Of a stretch of DNA of 64,000 nt, positions 1-13,400 are shown piece after piece. The stretch lies in NCBI GenBank assembly GCA_949126835.1, contig OX421495.1, positions 17,298,079-17,362,078 of the forward strand, given 5' to 3'. The translations under genes were made by a program, and so were the position numbers. The notes under the pieces are model-generated. The model did not search any database, was not told where the DNA came from, and saw only the letters and a list, made by a program, of their open reading frames with translations. Position 1 is the first letter of the stretch; every line of letters begins with the position of its first letter. Source of the DNA: Anisus vortex. Lineage: Eukaryota; Mollusca; Gastropoda; Planorbidae.

Positions 1-2449
1 TGGAAAAATTTTGATGTTGTGTATGTGCAAAAGTTCAATACTTGAGTTTATTAAACCCATACTTTGGGTTTCTTTGAATGCTTGATGAGTCAGTCAGTTA
101 CTCTAATGTTAAGATTGTCTTTCCTTCTCTGTTTTTGTGTGTGTATGTAAGAGATGGTGGAGCAGTCTTTGTAAAGCAAAAGCAAACAAAACTAAACTAA
201 CAACAAATTTGTAGATACAGTTTTTAAGATTGCAAAATATCCTTTCAGCAAAGAAAAGAAAAAAAGTTAGCTAATACATGCATTGTCTTGCTGGTTTAAT
301 TTCATTTTCATAGAAATATAAAATGCATTTGAAGTTATTTCCCAGATGTGTCAAATACTGTTCATACAAGAAATTTTGTTATTATTATTTTATGATTTTT
401 CTTTTGTGCATATTGGAATGAAAAGTGGAAAGAAAAATGCAAAAAAAAAAAAAAATGTAAATAGTTTACATTATGAAGTATTGATAACAAAATGATGTCC
501 TGCCTACTTTTTGACTATATTATGTTGAATGTGTCTATGTACATAAAGCAAAAAGTTTAGTAAAAACAAAAAAATGAATAAGAAACTATTTTTTGTGTCA
601 CCTTTGTATGCCTTCATAAAGGTTTCAGTTTTTGTTGGGAATATATTTCTGAAATCTTCATCAAGTGTAGCACTTACACAGCCAACTACTCCCCAAACAT
701 AACCCCATCACTCACTATATCCAACCCATCACTCACCCTCACTATATCCCTGCTCTCTTTTCCTCAATGCATCTTTATTTTTATTTTCATAGTTACACTT
801 AGCTATGACTCAAAATATCAGTAGAAAAAAATACAGAATTTTTTTGTTGTTTTCTGTTCCAGTTGTAGTAGATTCTAAATATATCTGTAAGCAGTTAGAT
901 TTATTCTCAAATCAATACTGTTTTTATTCACTTTTATATTTTTAATGTATTTGAATCAAAACATTTTTAATTTTTCTCTCTCACTCATGAGTCTGCTACT
1001 GAATTTCACATTTGCCTTCTTCTGTAACCAGCAATTTGTTTTTGTGTACTTTGAAAATGAAGCCACTTCCAATAATTTCAACCCCTCCCCCTCGGTTGTG
1101 TGCCATCGATGTTGAAAAAAACTTTTAACGGATCACTTTTTTTTTTTTCCTTGTCTCTTTTTTTGTTAGCAATATATATATATAATATATATACATGTGT
1201 TCTGGTTGACCAGTGTTTCACCCCACACAGTTCCAGTCTCTTGGTATGGTATGAATCAGAAAACAAAATGTCATTTCATGAATAAGAAGAACATGGTAGA
1301 TATTAAAGAGAGTTGGCTTGATATTTTCTGTGTTTAACCCTCCTATTGCTATTGCTATACACTTTTTTCTGTTGTTTTGTTTTTCTCTACCCCATTATCA
1401 ACCCCCAGTTACTTTGGCTCTGGCACTTAAAAGGACAACATTAGATTATTAGATGTTGTTGTTGCTTTTTTTACAGGAGAATGAAAAGGTAAAGGTAGGC
1501 TTGTATAAGATTTAGGGAAGTGGTTGGCTGCTCTATATGTATATTTGTCTCCTATTCATAATGATTAGGGAAAACAAAAGCCTCTTGTTTTCTAATGTAA
1601 AGAATAATGTGTACAGTACTAAGCCTAGTTCTTAATAAGGAATACATAAAGAAGCCAGACAAAGCCTTATGAAAAGGTTTACATGATGTGCCTATGGACT
1701 AAATATTAGCGGAAAATGTAACATATAGAATGAGAAAACAACACTAAATGATATCTCCCCCTCCCCCCTCTTTTTACTCCAGAGATGTGTTTTTAAAGAA
1801 AAATTAATGTTTATTGGTTCAACTATTACACTTGTATGAATGTTAACCTGAATGAAAAAACAAATATAAGACAATCTATCCCATGAGGTTTCACTGTGCT
1901 TTATGTGTAGGTGAGTGGAGGGGGGAGGGTTGAATGTCAATACCTTTTTCTGCACTCTTTATTTTGCTTCACTCTTCTTGGGACTTTCAACATGGTGCTG
2001 CTACTGCCACAACCTATTGCTTGTTAGCAGAATTACCCTTAACAGTTTAACATGTCATTGTGTTTTTTTTCCTTTGCTTTGTTCAACCATTGATGCATTA
2101 AGTCAGTTTAAAATTGTTTAAATTATTATGATGATGAATATTTTTGTCATACTTTTCCCTAAAAAGGCCTCTTTGGCATTGTTTTTTCCCCTTTCAACAA
2201 GGGGAAAAAAATAAAAACTCTTCATTTCTATGATCATCACATAAATTGTTCCTTCATCTTTGTATGTATGCCTGTGACACATCTTTTGTATGTATGCCTG
2301 TGACACATCTATGTATGTATGCCTGTGACACATCTATGTATGCATGGGTGTGACATATCTTTGTGTGTGTATAACAGGTGTTTTGTTATGCTTTTATCTA
2401 AAACTTGGAATAATGAAACAATGTCAGCAAAACATTATGTATGTGTTTC
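1..2449. other. Gene-free AT-rich stretch
   Basis: I see no exon with both splice signals and sustained protein-like composition on either strand. The DNA is AT-rich with homopolymer tracts, a short run of TA repeats near 1,170-1,195 and one minisatellite (separate entry). It could be intergenic DNA, or the 3' UTR of a gene off the left edge; nothing here decides between them. Confidence 0.5.
2261..2360. repeat. 25-26 bp minisatellite, about four units
   Basis: Four tandem copies of a unit starting TGTATGTATGCCTGTGACAC, beginning near 2,261, 2,287, 2,312 and 2,337. The first three are nearly identical; the fourth is degenerate (GCATGGGTGTGACATATC). No coding role is seen. Confidence 0.85.
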
Positions 2450-2455
2450 TTTATT
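2450..2455 (-). promoter_or_regulatory. Candidate poly(A) signal for the 2,854-2,969 exon
   Basis: TTTATT on the plus strand reads AATAAA on the minus strand, about 400 nt past the stop codon at 2,854-2,856. The hexamer is common in AT-rich DNA, so this is weak evidence alone. Confidence 0.3.
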
Positions 2456-2853
2456 TTGTTTCTGTTACCACTTCATTAATTCATTAATCAAACCCTAAAA
2501 AAAACATCAGCTTACACACCACTGTAAAGTTAATATATGAGCCTTAGTTTAATTCCACCTTGAATAGGGCTTATAGTAAAACTGTTTTTTAAAACACAAG
2601 TTAAGTACAAAGTTATTATGTGAATGTATGATTGGATAAATTAAGGCAATGTTAAAACACATAAATATAGCAAAACAGAGATTGTGCTATCCCTTTTGAA
2701 TTACCAAAATGAAATGTCTGCATAGGCTATCAATAAATACAATATGCCGTATGTAAATTTGTGTAAATAATAAAATTAAAGTGTAGTGTAATATTTATGC
2801 TTAGCCAATAAAAGCTTATAACATTGCAAGTTGTAAAGAAAAGTCACTCACAC

Positions 2854-2969
2854 TCACAGTTTCATTTGAAAGAAATGTAACATTTTCTTGAAGGACTCCT
2901 CTGGGCCATTAACTAAATGAGTGTAATTTTTCCCGTTTCTGATCTGCACCATTAATGATTCATCCCAGT
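2854..2969 (-). CDS. Unidentified C-terminal exon (possible alternative last exon of FRMD8)
   Basis: Read on the minus strand, a TGTAG acceptor is followed by 116 open nucleotides ending in TGA. The peptide reads WDESLMVQIRNGKNYTHL, then VNGPEESFKKMLHFFQMKL and stop. Its composition is protein-like and it has no internal stop, but I do not recognise the family. The exon enters with a split codon (two nt complete it), which matches the phase left by a possible GT donor after position 7,432 in FRMD8 exon 10. Joining them would give a 450-residue FRMD8 instead of 421. No other convincing minus-strand coding exon lies between 2,970 and 7,400, so the alternative, a separate small gene, lacks its other exons. 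Exon confidence is moderate; assignment to FRMD8 is inference. Confidence 0.5.
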
Positions 2970-3174
2970 CTACAGAGGCCCTCAACAACTAGTTAATAAG
3001 TATGTTTTAGTGATTGAGAAAAAAGTCTTATTACATGTATAAACATCTCAAATAATTTACTACAAAAACCACCCTGTTAAATCTAATCTGACAATAAACA
3101 TGTTTGTTTTACAAACATTTAATGTCAATGTGTTTTAAGATATTTTGGCCTAAAAAAAGTAAAGTATCCTGACG

Positions 3175-3432
3175 GATCAAATTGATCCATAGGGCTGGTG
3201 ACGCAGCGTTCACCAGTTTCTGTGGCCGTAGCATACTAGGTGATTTTGTGGCCAGCACTATGCACAGCCGCCATTACTTTATCCCAAGTAAGGTCAGGTA
3301 CCCATCAGAGCTGGGTAAACTCAGGGACACCATCCAATCTAAAAAAAAAATCCCAGCCTTCACCAGGATGCGAACCCAGGACTTTCACAATGCCAGCTAA
3401 ATGCACTGCTGCTCGGCCGCCGTGCCCCTATT
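3175..3432 (-). mobile_element. tRNA-derived SINE
   Basis: On the minus strand the element begins with a tRNA-like head. A box-A-like sequence (CGGCCGAGCAG, plus 3,409-3,419) is followed about 33 nt later by a box-B-like sequence (GGTTCGCATCC, plus 3,366-3,376), one base from the GGTTCGAATCC consensus. The body contains a conserved block (plus strand: TTTCTGTGGCC, then GTGGCCAGCAC). The same body recurs near 6,655, 12,860, 15,340 and 58,690, which makes this a dispersed family. The box-A-like GGCCGAG resembles class II (Leu/Ser) tRNAs. Box assignments are my reading; transcription by RNA polymerase III is inferred. Confidence 0.75.
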
Positions 3433-6400
3433 TTGGCCTAATGACTAGGAAAAAACTTGAGACTTTTAAACTATATCAACATTGGCTGCTAAATCCAAGT
3501 GATTTCAGGGGCAAGAAATGTACAGTAGGGTGAATTTCTTTCTTCATTGCATTTTTTACCAAAAGTATTGCTTCTGTACCGGTACTTATAAGTTACTGTC
3601 CCACTTTTTCTAGGATGCTTATTTCATTATTATTTAAAGCTAAAAAATGGATATTAATTTAATGTCACTGTCACTCAAAAATATTTTTAAAAAAAAAACA
3701 CAAAGTCTTTGCTCATTATTTACCATCTTTAATGCAATATCAATAGCCAAAGTGCAATACACAAAACCTAGGAAACTTTTAAAATCGAAAATATTTAAAT
3801 AATAGTACCGTATGTATAAAGTTAAAACATTGCTAGATAAAAATGCACACAGTTCAGAAATTGTTGTTCATGTTACAATTAGCCTACAAGCACACATTTT
3901 TTCGTTATAATAAATAAAAAATAACTGCAATTCTGATTTTTTTTTAAAGCTAATACTTGTCCTGAAAAAAAGTAAGTTGATAAGCTAAAAAAAAAAGTAC
4001 AAGCCAAATCTCTACATGTGATAAATGAAGGATGAAACTTTTGAGTTATGAAAATCTGGGTTTAGAGTGAGCATAAAATACATTGTATTGTATTTGTACA
4101 TAGTATAAAGTCTATGGCAAACCTGAGTTATCAGTAAAAAAAAATAAAACCCCTAAAATATGTTTAAAAACAGTAAATATGTAAATACTATAACTATACA
4201 ACTAATGTATCGGCAGAAATAAATATTGGTTAAGCCTACATTTTTAAAAATAGTTTTTAAGAAGACTGGTAAAATGGGATACAATCTGATCATGGTTCAA
4301 ACATTGTATTTCCTGCCTTCATAATTTGCATTATCTAAACATTTCATCAAACTCAATGTAACTATTTAAATATAACTAAAATGAAGAAGACACCAGGCTA
4401 CTTATAAAAATAATTCTAATAAATAGCTCGCTTGTCAACTCTTCACTTTGTTGTCAACAAAAAACACTGTACCGGTACCACAATCCAATGATTTTCTCTG
4501 TACAAATTTTTATTGTCATTTTTTTTACTCTTATTATTTACTTTAAGTACTGCTTTAGGGTTGAAAACCAGTACTGACCTTGACATTTCATTGCTAGAGG
4601 GCTTTTTAGAATGTATCAATTGAATATAGGAATGAAATAGAATAAGGAAGCTAACCAAAGAACTCTGGACAAGCTCCTTCAACATGATTCTATTTCTAGA
4701 GTCTACTATTCTATTTCTATAGTATTCTTCTAACAACAGGTAACACAAATCTTTGAGTTAAACCAAAAAGTCAACAATCAATGACCTAGGGATTAAGAGC
4801 ACGCACCTCATACAGGTATATATATGCCTTCTGGTGAATTAAATACCCTAACTTTTTTTGTTAGAAGATATGGGTACATAGTATATGCAAGAATTCAGAT
4901 TTTATAAATTTAATAAAAATCCTTGAATAAATGATTGAGATTTACATTCAGCTTACTTGTCTAGCCTACAAATAATTTAAGAAATACTGCTATTAAAAAC
5001 CAATACACAATTATCTCAATTTGGGGTCACAATTGATGGAACTTCTATATTATAGTATATAGAAAAATATTCTCTACAAGGATGGTGTCAAGACAGTTCA
5101 TAAATGTACAATGTTTGCAAATGAACTTAATAACAAACAAATCAAGAGACCCATTTTTGTGGAGGGCCTTACAAAGAAAAGGTCTGAGCTGCCTTCAAAG
5201 AAAAATGGTGTTCTGTTTAATAACATTATAAAATGAATGTCTATCTGTGTAAATAGTTACCAAGGGCCCAACCGAGTAAATGATTTCCACCGAGCACAGA
5301 ATCTGAGCATTTGGACTTACTATTTGTTGAATCCAGGTATGAACCCAGTAGTATGGTAGAGCATTTTGCTTCCAGCTTATTCTCCTGGCACTAATCTCTT
5401 TACTCCACCCTCCCACTTGTTCCTTAATGCCCTTACTAACAACAAAAGCAGTATTTAGGACTTGCAAAACTGGATCAAGCACTTAAATTACGTACCTTAA
5501 TGAAAAGTTTAATATTTATTGGAATATACACATTTTATTTTTTCTTATTAGTAGCTAATTTGTGAGCATATTTGCCGAAGAAAATACTTCCACACACAAA
5601 AAAAAACTAGATATTATGCCGAGGGGAATGTCCAAATCAATTTTCCGGTTAGACCCTACAACTACAAGGAATGATCAAAGGCTTTTGGCAGTCACTCAAC
5701 CATTATTCTGGTAAACACACAGTGGTTAAATGTAAAGCTGATTTAAACAAGAATGTTTGAAGCTAAACTAATAGATCTCTTTTCTGATTAAATCCCTTCA
5801 TTCTCTACTCTATCACTGTTCATAACAAGACTTTTATAGGCAAAAATGTTTAACTGCTGAACATGTAGCGAGCAGGCCAAACAGTGCCGACTTCTTTAGA
5901 ATGGGCTCATAAAATAACTGCTCAATTTTTGTAAAAAACACCTAGGTTAATAAATGTTCAGTATAATATTTGAGCAAAAATTGGCATGTCAAAGTTTTAA
6001 TAAATAAAAAACATTTTACAGGTAAGTGAAATGTAAACATTACTAGTGTGAAGGTACAATTGTTTTTTAAAAGCAGTTGGTAGATAAAATATTTTTAACC
6101 AATGATATATATATATATACAATTGTTATAGTTATGATTAACACACTTCAAAGAAGTCACAGTTATCACAGATAAAAAAATCTAGTACTATTGCAATGGG
6201 TTTAAAATAGTTTTTTTTTTGCTATGTGTAATGTAAAGGCAACTTCCTTCGGATGAACTGAACTTAAATATAAAAACAAACCACAAAACAATTTTGTAAG
6301 TGCTAACAGTCATGGAACAACATTTCACTTCACTCTGAGAGAGCTGCTTGTGCACACACACAGCTTCATACAAATCCATGTGTGACTGGGACATAGGCAA

Positions 6401-6654
6401 GTGCATTGCACTGACAAAGTGAAACAAAAGATACACCACTCTGAAAAAACAACAACTCCATGTTACGCCAAAGCTTTCGTCCGCTGATGTGCTGAATTTA
6501 CAACAAGCTTCTCTTTTATGCTTGTCAACAAGAGTGAAGAAATTCAGAAGTTACAGTGGTTCACCTGTAAAAAAAAAAGATGTGATGTACAAAGAGCATC
6601 ATTGGTATTTCAAGTCAAAAATAGTCAAAAGTATCCCTGAAGGAACAATTCGAA

Positions 6655-6790
6655 CCTTTGAGCCTGTGAAGCAGAGCAGAGTTCACAAGTTTCTGTGGCC
6701 ACAGTTTACTAGGAGATTGTGCGACCAGCACAATTCCCAGTCGCCTAGTATCAGGCATTCATTTGTGCAGGGTAGACTCTGCCTCGAACA
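6655..6790 (-). mobile_element. SINE relic lacking the tRNA head
   Basis: It shares the body block of the SINE at 3,175-3,432 (GTTCACAAGTTTCTGTGGCC, then GATTGTGCGACCAGCAC), but no box A or box B follows. A 137-codon open frame running across it is incidental. Confidence 0.6.
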
Positions 6791-7122
6791 CCATGCCCCA
6801 TATTTCACATCAAAACAAAATAATGTTCAGCACAAATTGGACTTAGCCCACTTTTGGTCAAAATTGCATGAAGCAAATAGTATAGAAATGTATTTCATAT
6901 AATAAACCTTTAAAGTTTACTAAACATCCTTCTTATACTACAAAACATGACCATGATCAAAGGGAACAGCATAACAACTGTAAATAATGCTAAGGTCATG
7001 CATGTGAACTGCATCAAGGATTGGTCAAATACTTTACATATACTTTAGCCAGAAATCATACAGCTGTACATGTTAAAATGTTTTGATAAGCAGGTCATTT
7101 CATTTCATTTCAATACCTATGT

Positions 7123-7200
7123 TGATATTTTCTATTCAATAATTCTGATATTTCCTATTCAATTTTAGTGATATTTTCTATTCAATTATACTGATATTTG
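7123..7200. repeat. Short tandem repeat, about 26-bp unit
   Basis: About 3.5 copies of a unit like TGATATTTTCTATTCAAT plus a variable spacer. It lies just 3' of the FRMD8 stop codon on the minus strand, so it may fall in the 3' UTR. Confidence 0.7.
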
Positions 7201-7212
7201 CTCATCAAAACA

Positions 7213-7218
7213 TTTATT
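7213..7218 (-). promoter_or_regulatory. Candidate FRMD8 poly(A) signal
   Basis: TTTATT on the plus strand (AATAAA on the minus strand), about 190 nt past the in-frame TAG at 7,403-7,405. The spacing is normal for a short 3' UTR and favours termination in exon 10 for at least some transcripts. Confidence 0.4.
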
Positions 7219-7402
7219 TCCCCTTTATATTAATGTGATAAACATTTTTTTATTTGTTTTCAAAAAGTGAATGAATATATTATAAAAATCAGATTTTCAG
7301 AAAAAATATCAATCAGATGAGTTTATATTAGTTCCAGTTTTGGGCCTCTTCTTTCATACCAATATCTCTCAGTTGAAAAAAAAAAAAAAGAAATTGATTG
7401 TT

Positions 7403-10400
7403 CTATGATTTAAAACAAAATGAGGTCTCACCATCTTGGGTGTAAGTCTCTGTAGTCAATTTATTCAATTTGTTTAATACTTTTCTTTCAGAGATATCTG
7501 CAAATACAAATATAGCGGGTTAAGAAGTTAAATAATATAATGTGCAGAGAGAGAGAGAGAGAAAGGAGAAAAAAAAAGGTCAGATTGAAGTGAGTCTGAG
7601 TCAATGAAATGTCACTCAAATCTTCTTTTTCTATGGAATTGAATCCAATATTCCACCAAGTTGGATTGAGTACTTAGCATCATTGGAGGAAAGTAAACAG
7701 TACTCCATCAAATTTACTACAGTTGCCTTAAACAAAGTCAATTGGACAAATTTCCTTTTTTTTCTCTCTCTCTTCATTTCTGCGGAGGCTGCACTATGTT
7801 AACACAGTGAGCTCTTCAACAAGTGATTCAGACATGGATGCTTACCTGATAAATTATCAACGTAATCTGACTTAGTTCCTTCTGCTAGCTTCTTGTTCAC
7901 ACAGGTTTCAATAAGTGCGTTCATCAATTTGGCCTGAATGGAAAGTTCAACAACAATGAATGCAAAATATTTTTATTTCTAATCTACACTATTTATACAC
8001 AATCTAGTTTTATTTCTTTTCTTAATTTTCACTGTTCAACTTTTTCTAGCTTTTCTGGCTTTACTTGATTTTAAAACTCTGGCTAAACTCTGTAAATGCC
8101 AGCTTGTGTGCTGCAAAGTCCATCATTAGAAATCTTCTACAAAATCAGAACCAGTTGTCCTAACTTTAATGGGTACTGTATACAGGGTTGTTACTCTACA
8201 ATCTTTTTGAAATTCCCAAACTTAACAAAAAAATTAACGAATAATTTACAACAATATCTGTGAAATATCTTGAATGTCTATAGTGTATTTGTAATCCAAA
8301 AATCAAATGAATGTAGATGTGTTATAAGTAGCCATAGAATCATTTTAGAAAAAAATATAATGGGGCACAAAGACATTCTTAACCACTTTGTTATTCACAG
8401 CTTAACATTTGATATAAATATTTTTTGTTTGTGCTTTGTCCTAAACCTTGGTCAGTTTTCCCAAAACTTTCCCAAGCTTGAAAATTAAAGTAATCTGACC
8501 TGTAAAGGAAAGTAGAAATTGGTCTTGACTCAGTGTTTTGTAGTAAGCTGGGTAAAGTTATCTATAATAACTACTACCAGAAGAAGAGGTAGTTGGACTC
8601 TGAAGTGGTTGCTTCTTCAACTAGAAGAGGAGGGTTTGGACAGGGGGAGGGCCCGACTCTCACCCTTCCCCATCAGAGAGGTTTAACCAACCAACAGATG
8701 AAAAGCCCAGACCACAAATGGGAGGCTACCCCAGAAACCGGTGCAGAAGTCGGTAAAACTGATTTTTCAATAATTGCACACAAAAAAATGTAAAAAAGGC
8801 ACCTGGGTCGTTTTTTAGATTATTGCTTTGTAATGTTGAATGCCTTAACTTATTGCAGTGAAATTTTCAAGCTAAAATTATTTTTAGAAATTACTCAAAA
8901 ATGTGTTTTTATGCAGCTTTTGTTTAAAATCAAGCAAAATGTCCTCTAAAGATACCATTGTTTAAAAGTCAAATAAATATTACTTAAAATTTTTAAAACT
9001 TTAACAGCTAGTGCATTGATTCAATCTGATTAGCAAATTAGCTTCAATTAAACACCTAAAACTAAATATCCTATTTTGCAGACTTCAGTACCATTCCGTG
9101 GGGTTGCATCACAGATAATTATGAGCCTAGGCTGTGAAGATTACCTCTTTGGAAAATATTTGCAAAAGTTTTGTGACCGGCCTCCCTGCATCCTCATTAG
9201 TCTGTTCATCAGTGAGGAACTGAAGCATGAGCGTGGGCAGTGGGTCATTATCCCCATCCCATGGATCGTCTTTGTAAAACCATGATAGCTGACTATATGG
9301 CACGTACAGAAGAAACTCCTGGGTTAGAAGAACCATCCAATTAAAATCATTATAAATTATTTCATCGGCACATATTTATAATCATAACATTTTTTTTTTT
9401 AAATTTGAGAAAAACATTTGTGCCTTGGAACTAAGACTTACTTAACTTACTAGCAGATTTCAAACCTAAATAAATATTTTTTCAATACTGATACACAAAG
9501 ACATTGACAAAAAAGGCTTTATTTCCATTGAAATTACTGTTTCCATTAAGCCATCCTAGAATATTACATCTAAGAATGAGAGCATGCTGGTCAAAAAGCA
9601 AAAGAAATCCTATCTCCAATGGGTTTTAAACCATTACTAGTCAAAAGCCTACAAACTGCCCCACAACATTTTTTTTAAGTAACTGGCAGAAAGACTGAAA
9701 TACAGGATCTGTTAATGGAAAAATAAATGAATCAATATAATTCTAGCCATCTCCACCTCAAGATATGGACAGGGCTAACAATGAAATAGGAAAATACATC
9801 AGTACAACCAACTCACCTCCTTCTGTTTGTTGAATATAGTGACTCCATCTGTATTGATGCATAAGCTGACTTTCATAAGAGGACTTGATGAAATCAACTT
9901 CCGAAACCTGTTTGTTTTTTCTTCAACCTCACCTGAGAAAAAGGCGCCACTGTTGACAAAGAAAAGTTTTCTCAAATCTACCAACAAGAGATTAGGGTTA
10001 TCAATATTATAATAATGTTTCCAGTTATCATTTGCAAAAATCCACCGCAATTTATTTTTGTACAGTTTTTTTAGTGTTAGCAAAGCATCTAATGATTTGA
10101 TTGGTGCCCATCCAACTTGATTTTTCTTTGAAACCAATTCCTTCTCAGGCAATAAAATTGTGTACAAAGTTCACCTTTTAACAAAAGCTGATAATCGCTT
10201 TCAAAACCGATAATTGACATTCCGACTACCATTTGATCTAAGGTATAGTAGACATGCTAGCAGAGCACCAGTGTCAACTTTGAATTGCTTATATTCTTTT
10301 AAAAAAAACACTTGAATAAATGCAATGAAAACCCTTTAGCATGTGGTATTCTTATACTTTTATCCAACTGGGTACCCATCAGATAGGATGACAAGAAGTG

Positions 10401-13400
10401 GGCCAATAAACCTTTGAAAAATGTTGCCACCAACACACAAAAAGTGAAGTTAATATAAAGGATTTTAAAAAAAAGAGAGTGCAAAAAGTCTCACCCATAG
10501 AATGGATACGACCACAAAACATGCAGATAATGTCTGTAGTAATCTTTTAAGCGGATGGTCACGCCTTTCCCAACGCTCTTTGACAGCTTGATATGTTCCG
10601 CCATGAGTCGTTGCTCATACGGGGTGGAGTTTGCACTGCTGCCCCTGAAAAAACTGCACCGACTGTGGCAATAGGTGTACACTGGATAGAACTTCTCAAG
10701 GTTGGATCTAGAAAGGATAACATTTCTATTAAACAACACAGGTAAAAAAATGTCAACAGTTTTCATTAACACCTTCATTCTATAATCAGAAACGGATATT
10801 GTTACTCAATAACCCTATATAGAGATTAAAGATTAACAAAATAGAATTACTTTACTCATTATCCAATAAAAATAACTGAAAATATAAAAAATTAGTACTT
10901 GTATTCCTGTAGAGTGTGTATGCTTGGATCATGGACACCAAAAAAAATCATGGCTTGAATGGCAGCCAAGGTGTGGTAGTCCTCTTCATTGAGAATATAT
11001 CGAGCCATGATGACATTATACTTAGCTTCATGATACAGGTAAAAAAGCATCTGCTCGTCTATTATCTGTTAGAACAACAAACAAAAAAAAAAAAATGAAA
11101 AGATTCATAAATATAATGGAAAAAGACACAAATGTCATGAGAAAGGGTTTTATTTAAAAAGAGAACTGTTGTAGAGTCATAAGGATTAAGACAATGAGAA
11201 AAATGACATAACTACCGGTATATATAAAGAAATACAAGTGTCTTGGGGCTAACTAACAAAATAAATCATTCAAAGTAAACTTTTTCATTGGCACACTGTA
11301 CTTTCTTTTTCAGGTTTCTTACCCTAAAAACATTTTTAAAAAACCTTTTACCATCTTTACAAAAAATTCAAAAATCAATTTTCAGCACATGTGTAAGTGT
11401 AAGAGTTCTTCATGTTAAGTGGCAGTTTATAGGCAGTTCAAATAAATAAAAAAAATGCTTAAGGGTTAATTTTAAAGCACTTTTTTAAAATGACTTTTGA
11501 ACTCAACTACAGGGTTATTCCTTTTTTTTTTTCAAAATTTTAAACAAGTATTTTTCACACTGTTTTTTTTTCCATTTCAGTGAAACTCCAAACTTGAAAA
11601 ATCAAGTCATTTTTTCCCCAACTGTATGAATCCTGATATAGAAGATATGATACAATAGGATGGCTATTTATTTACCTCATCTCTCTTACACACAGTACTG
11701 GCTCCACACATACACAAAACAAATATTCTTTGGCTAACCAGTAATAATGTAACTTTTACAAGAACACAAAAATGTATAAATGCAATCCCCTGGTCATTGA
11801 ACAAGTACAGCAGCAGCTTCTTTCTTTGCAGCAATAGCAAATACTATAAGGATCACAATTAATATGTGACTAAAGTTGTGTTGTAACTCTGGATAGAAAT
11901 CTTAAAGTTAACTTGTGTATGAGAATAGAAAATGTAGGCTTATAGTGTGAGCTAATTTACTCTTGTTTTGAATTCAATTTCTTTCTTGTTGTTTAACTCT
12001 TTTTTTTTTCAAAACTTTATAAAGACACCTTGAATTCTTTATAAATGAAAACAGTGTGCTTTCACATTTATTTTCAGCACAAGATTTACTCCTCAACCCT
12101 ACAACAATGTAAAGTGTTTCAAGTGTATGTACTTATAAAGACTTAGTGCTATATTATTGAAATTATGCTTTGAGATTTAGCTTACAAATTTTAGCAACTT
12201 GCAAGCACTTAGGCAAATAAATATATACCTTAGCACCTTAATACTTCTTCATAGTATTTCTCATTTCCAAATTTCTCATAAGAGTATTTCAAGACATATA
12301 CACATTTTTTTTTTTTTAAATCACAAGTTAATTTATTGTGAAAAAATTGTTGACAAAAAATGAAGTAGTACTTATTTTATTTTTAATTTATAGAAGCATT
12401 AAACAAGGGCTATCCAAAGTATTTAAATGATGAAAAAATTAAATGGGCATTAAAAGAAACCTCCTAAGCTAAAGATGCTAGACTGAGTAAGACTGAGTAA
12501 GACTGCATCAAATGTGGTTTGTGGTTCAGCTGATATATCTTCCTAGAATTGTTTGGAAATTGTGTGCCAATCATTATTTTCTTCAATGCACACATCATTT
12601 ATGGAGCACATTGATGTTTATACAGTCACATAGGTTCTGGTACATTCAAAAAGCCCCCTAAAAGCCCATTCCGGGGCATGAAAAATGGAGATGGTCAAGA
12701 TCATACTCAGAGACTGACAGAACTTGCAGGAGCTAAAGGTGGATAGGACTGGACATCCATTTGTAACAGTCCTATATGGCAGTGGCTCCATCTCAAGGGC
12801 AACAGTGATGTTTTTAAGCAGACTATGCTGATATTCTCTTTAGAGAAGTGGGGTTCAGGTTCACATCTGGCCCTTAGGGCCACTGAAGCACAGTTCTACA
12901 CCTTTTGTGGTTAGCACAATGCTTCCCCTAAAAAAAGTAATGTCAGCTATCTTTCATAGCTCAAGACACAATCTTAAACATGCCTAGCTCTGACTTAAAT
13001 CTGGGCCATCCAGAAGAACAATAACAGCTGACAGTGATGCCTCACATTCTATTCTATTTCATTTACAGTACAGTCAAATATGTTCTCATACAAAGCTCTT
13101 CATTGTTTTACTAGTTATTATGTATCTTGTATTTTTTAACAGGCTGGTGGTGCCTTATTTTTGAAGGTGAGAGTGAGAGACAGGAGTAGTTGTGAGTTTA
13201 ATTATCTCAGAGACGAATGTGGGAAGCTTTGAATATTTTAAAACTTATTCTCATTTTCAGGTTTTCCATTTTAAAATGTCTCATCTAGAACAAATACCCA
13301 AGTTAAACAATCACTCTTTCTATATAGAAAGATTTTGTGCTCAAAACTTGTCCGTAGTCCGTGGGCTATTGTTTTAAGTAAAGTTAAGTTGTTGGTGTTC

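Larger units (their letters stand above)
2970..7402. other. Non-coding stretch between the orphan exon and FRMD8
   Basis: This is intergenic DNA or, if the orphan exon belongs to FRMD8, a 4.5-kb last intron. It holds one tRNA-headed SINE (3,175-3,432), a headless SINE relic (about 6,655-6,790), a TA microsatellite near 6,105-6,120 and a short tandem array (7,123-7,200). Open frames of 80-140 codons here show no conserved motif. Confidence 0.6.

Noticed and set aside
3366..3419. Possible functional tRNA gene at the box A/box B pair
   Set aside because: No cloverleaf stems or anticodon arm could be drawn and the sequence runs directly into the SINE body.
5195..5482. 95-codon minus-strand open frame near the orphan exon
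   Set aside because: I tested it as a missing exon of the orphan gene or of FRMD8; no acceptor/donor pair in suitable phase and no family similarity.
6489..6902. 137-codon plus-strand open frame
   Set aside because: It runs across a SINE relic and has no conserved motif.
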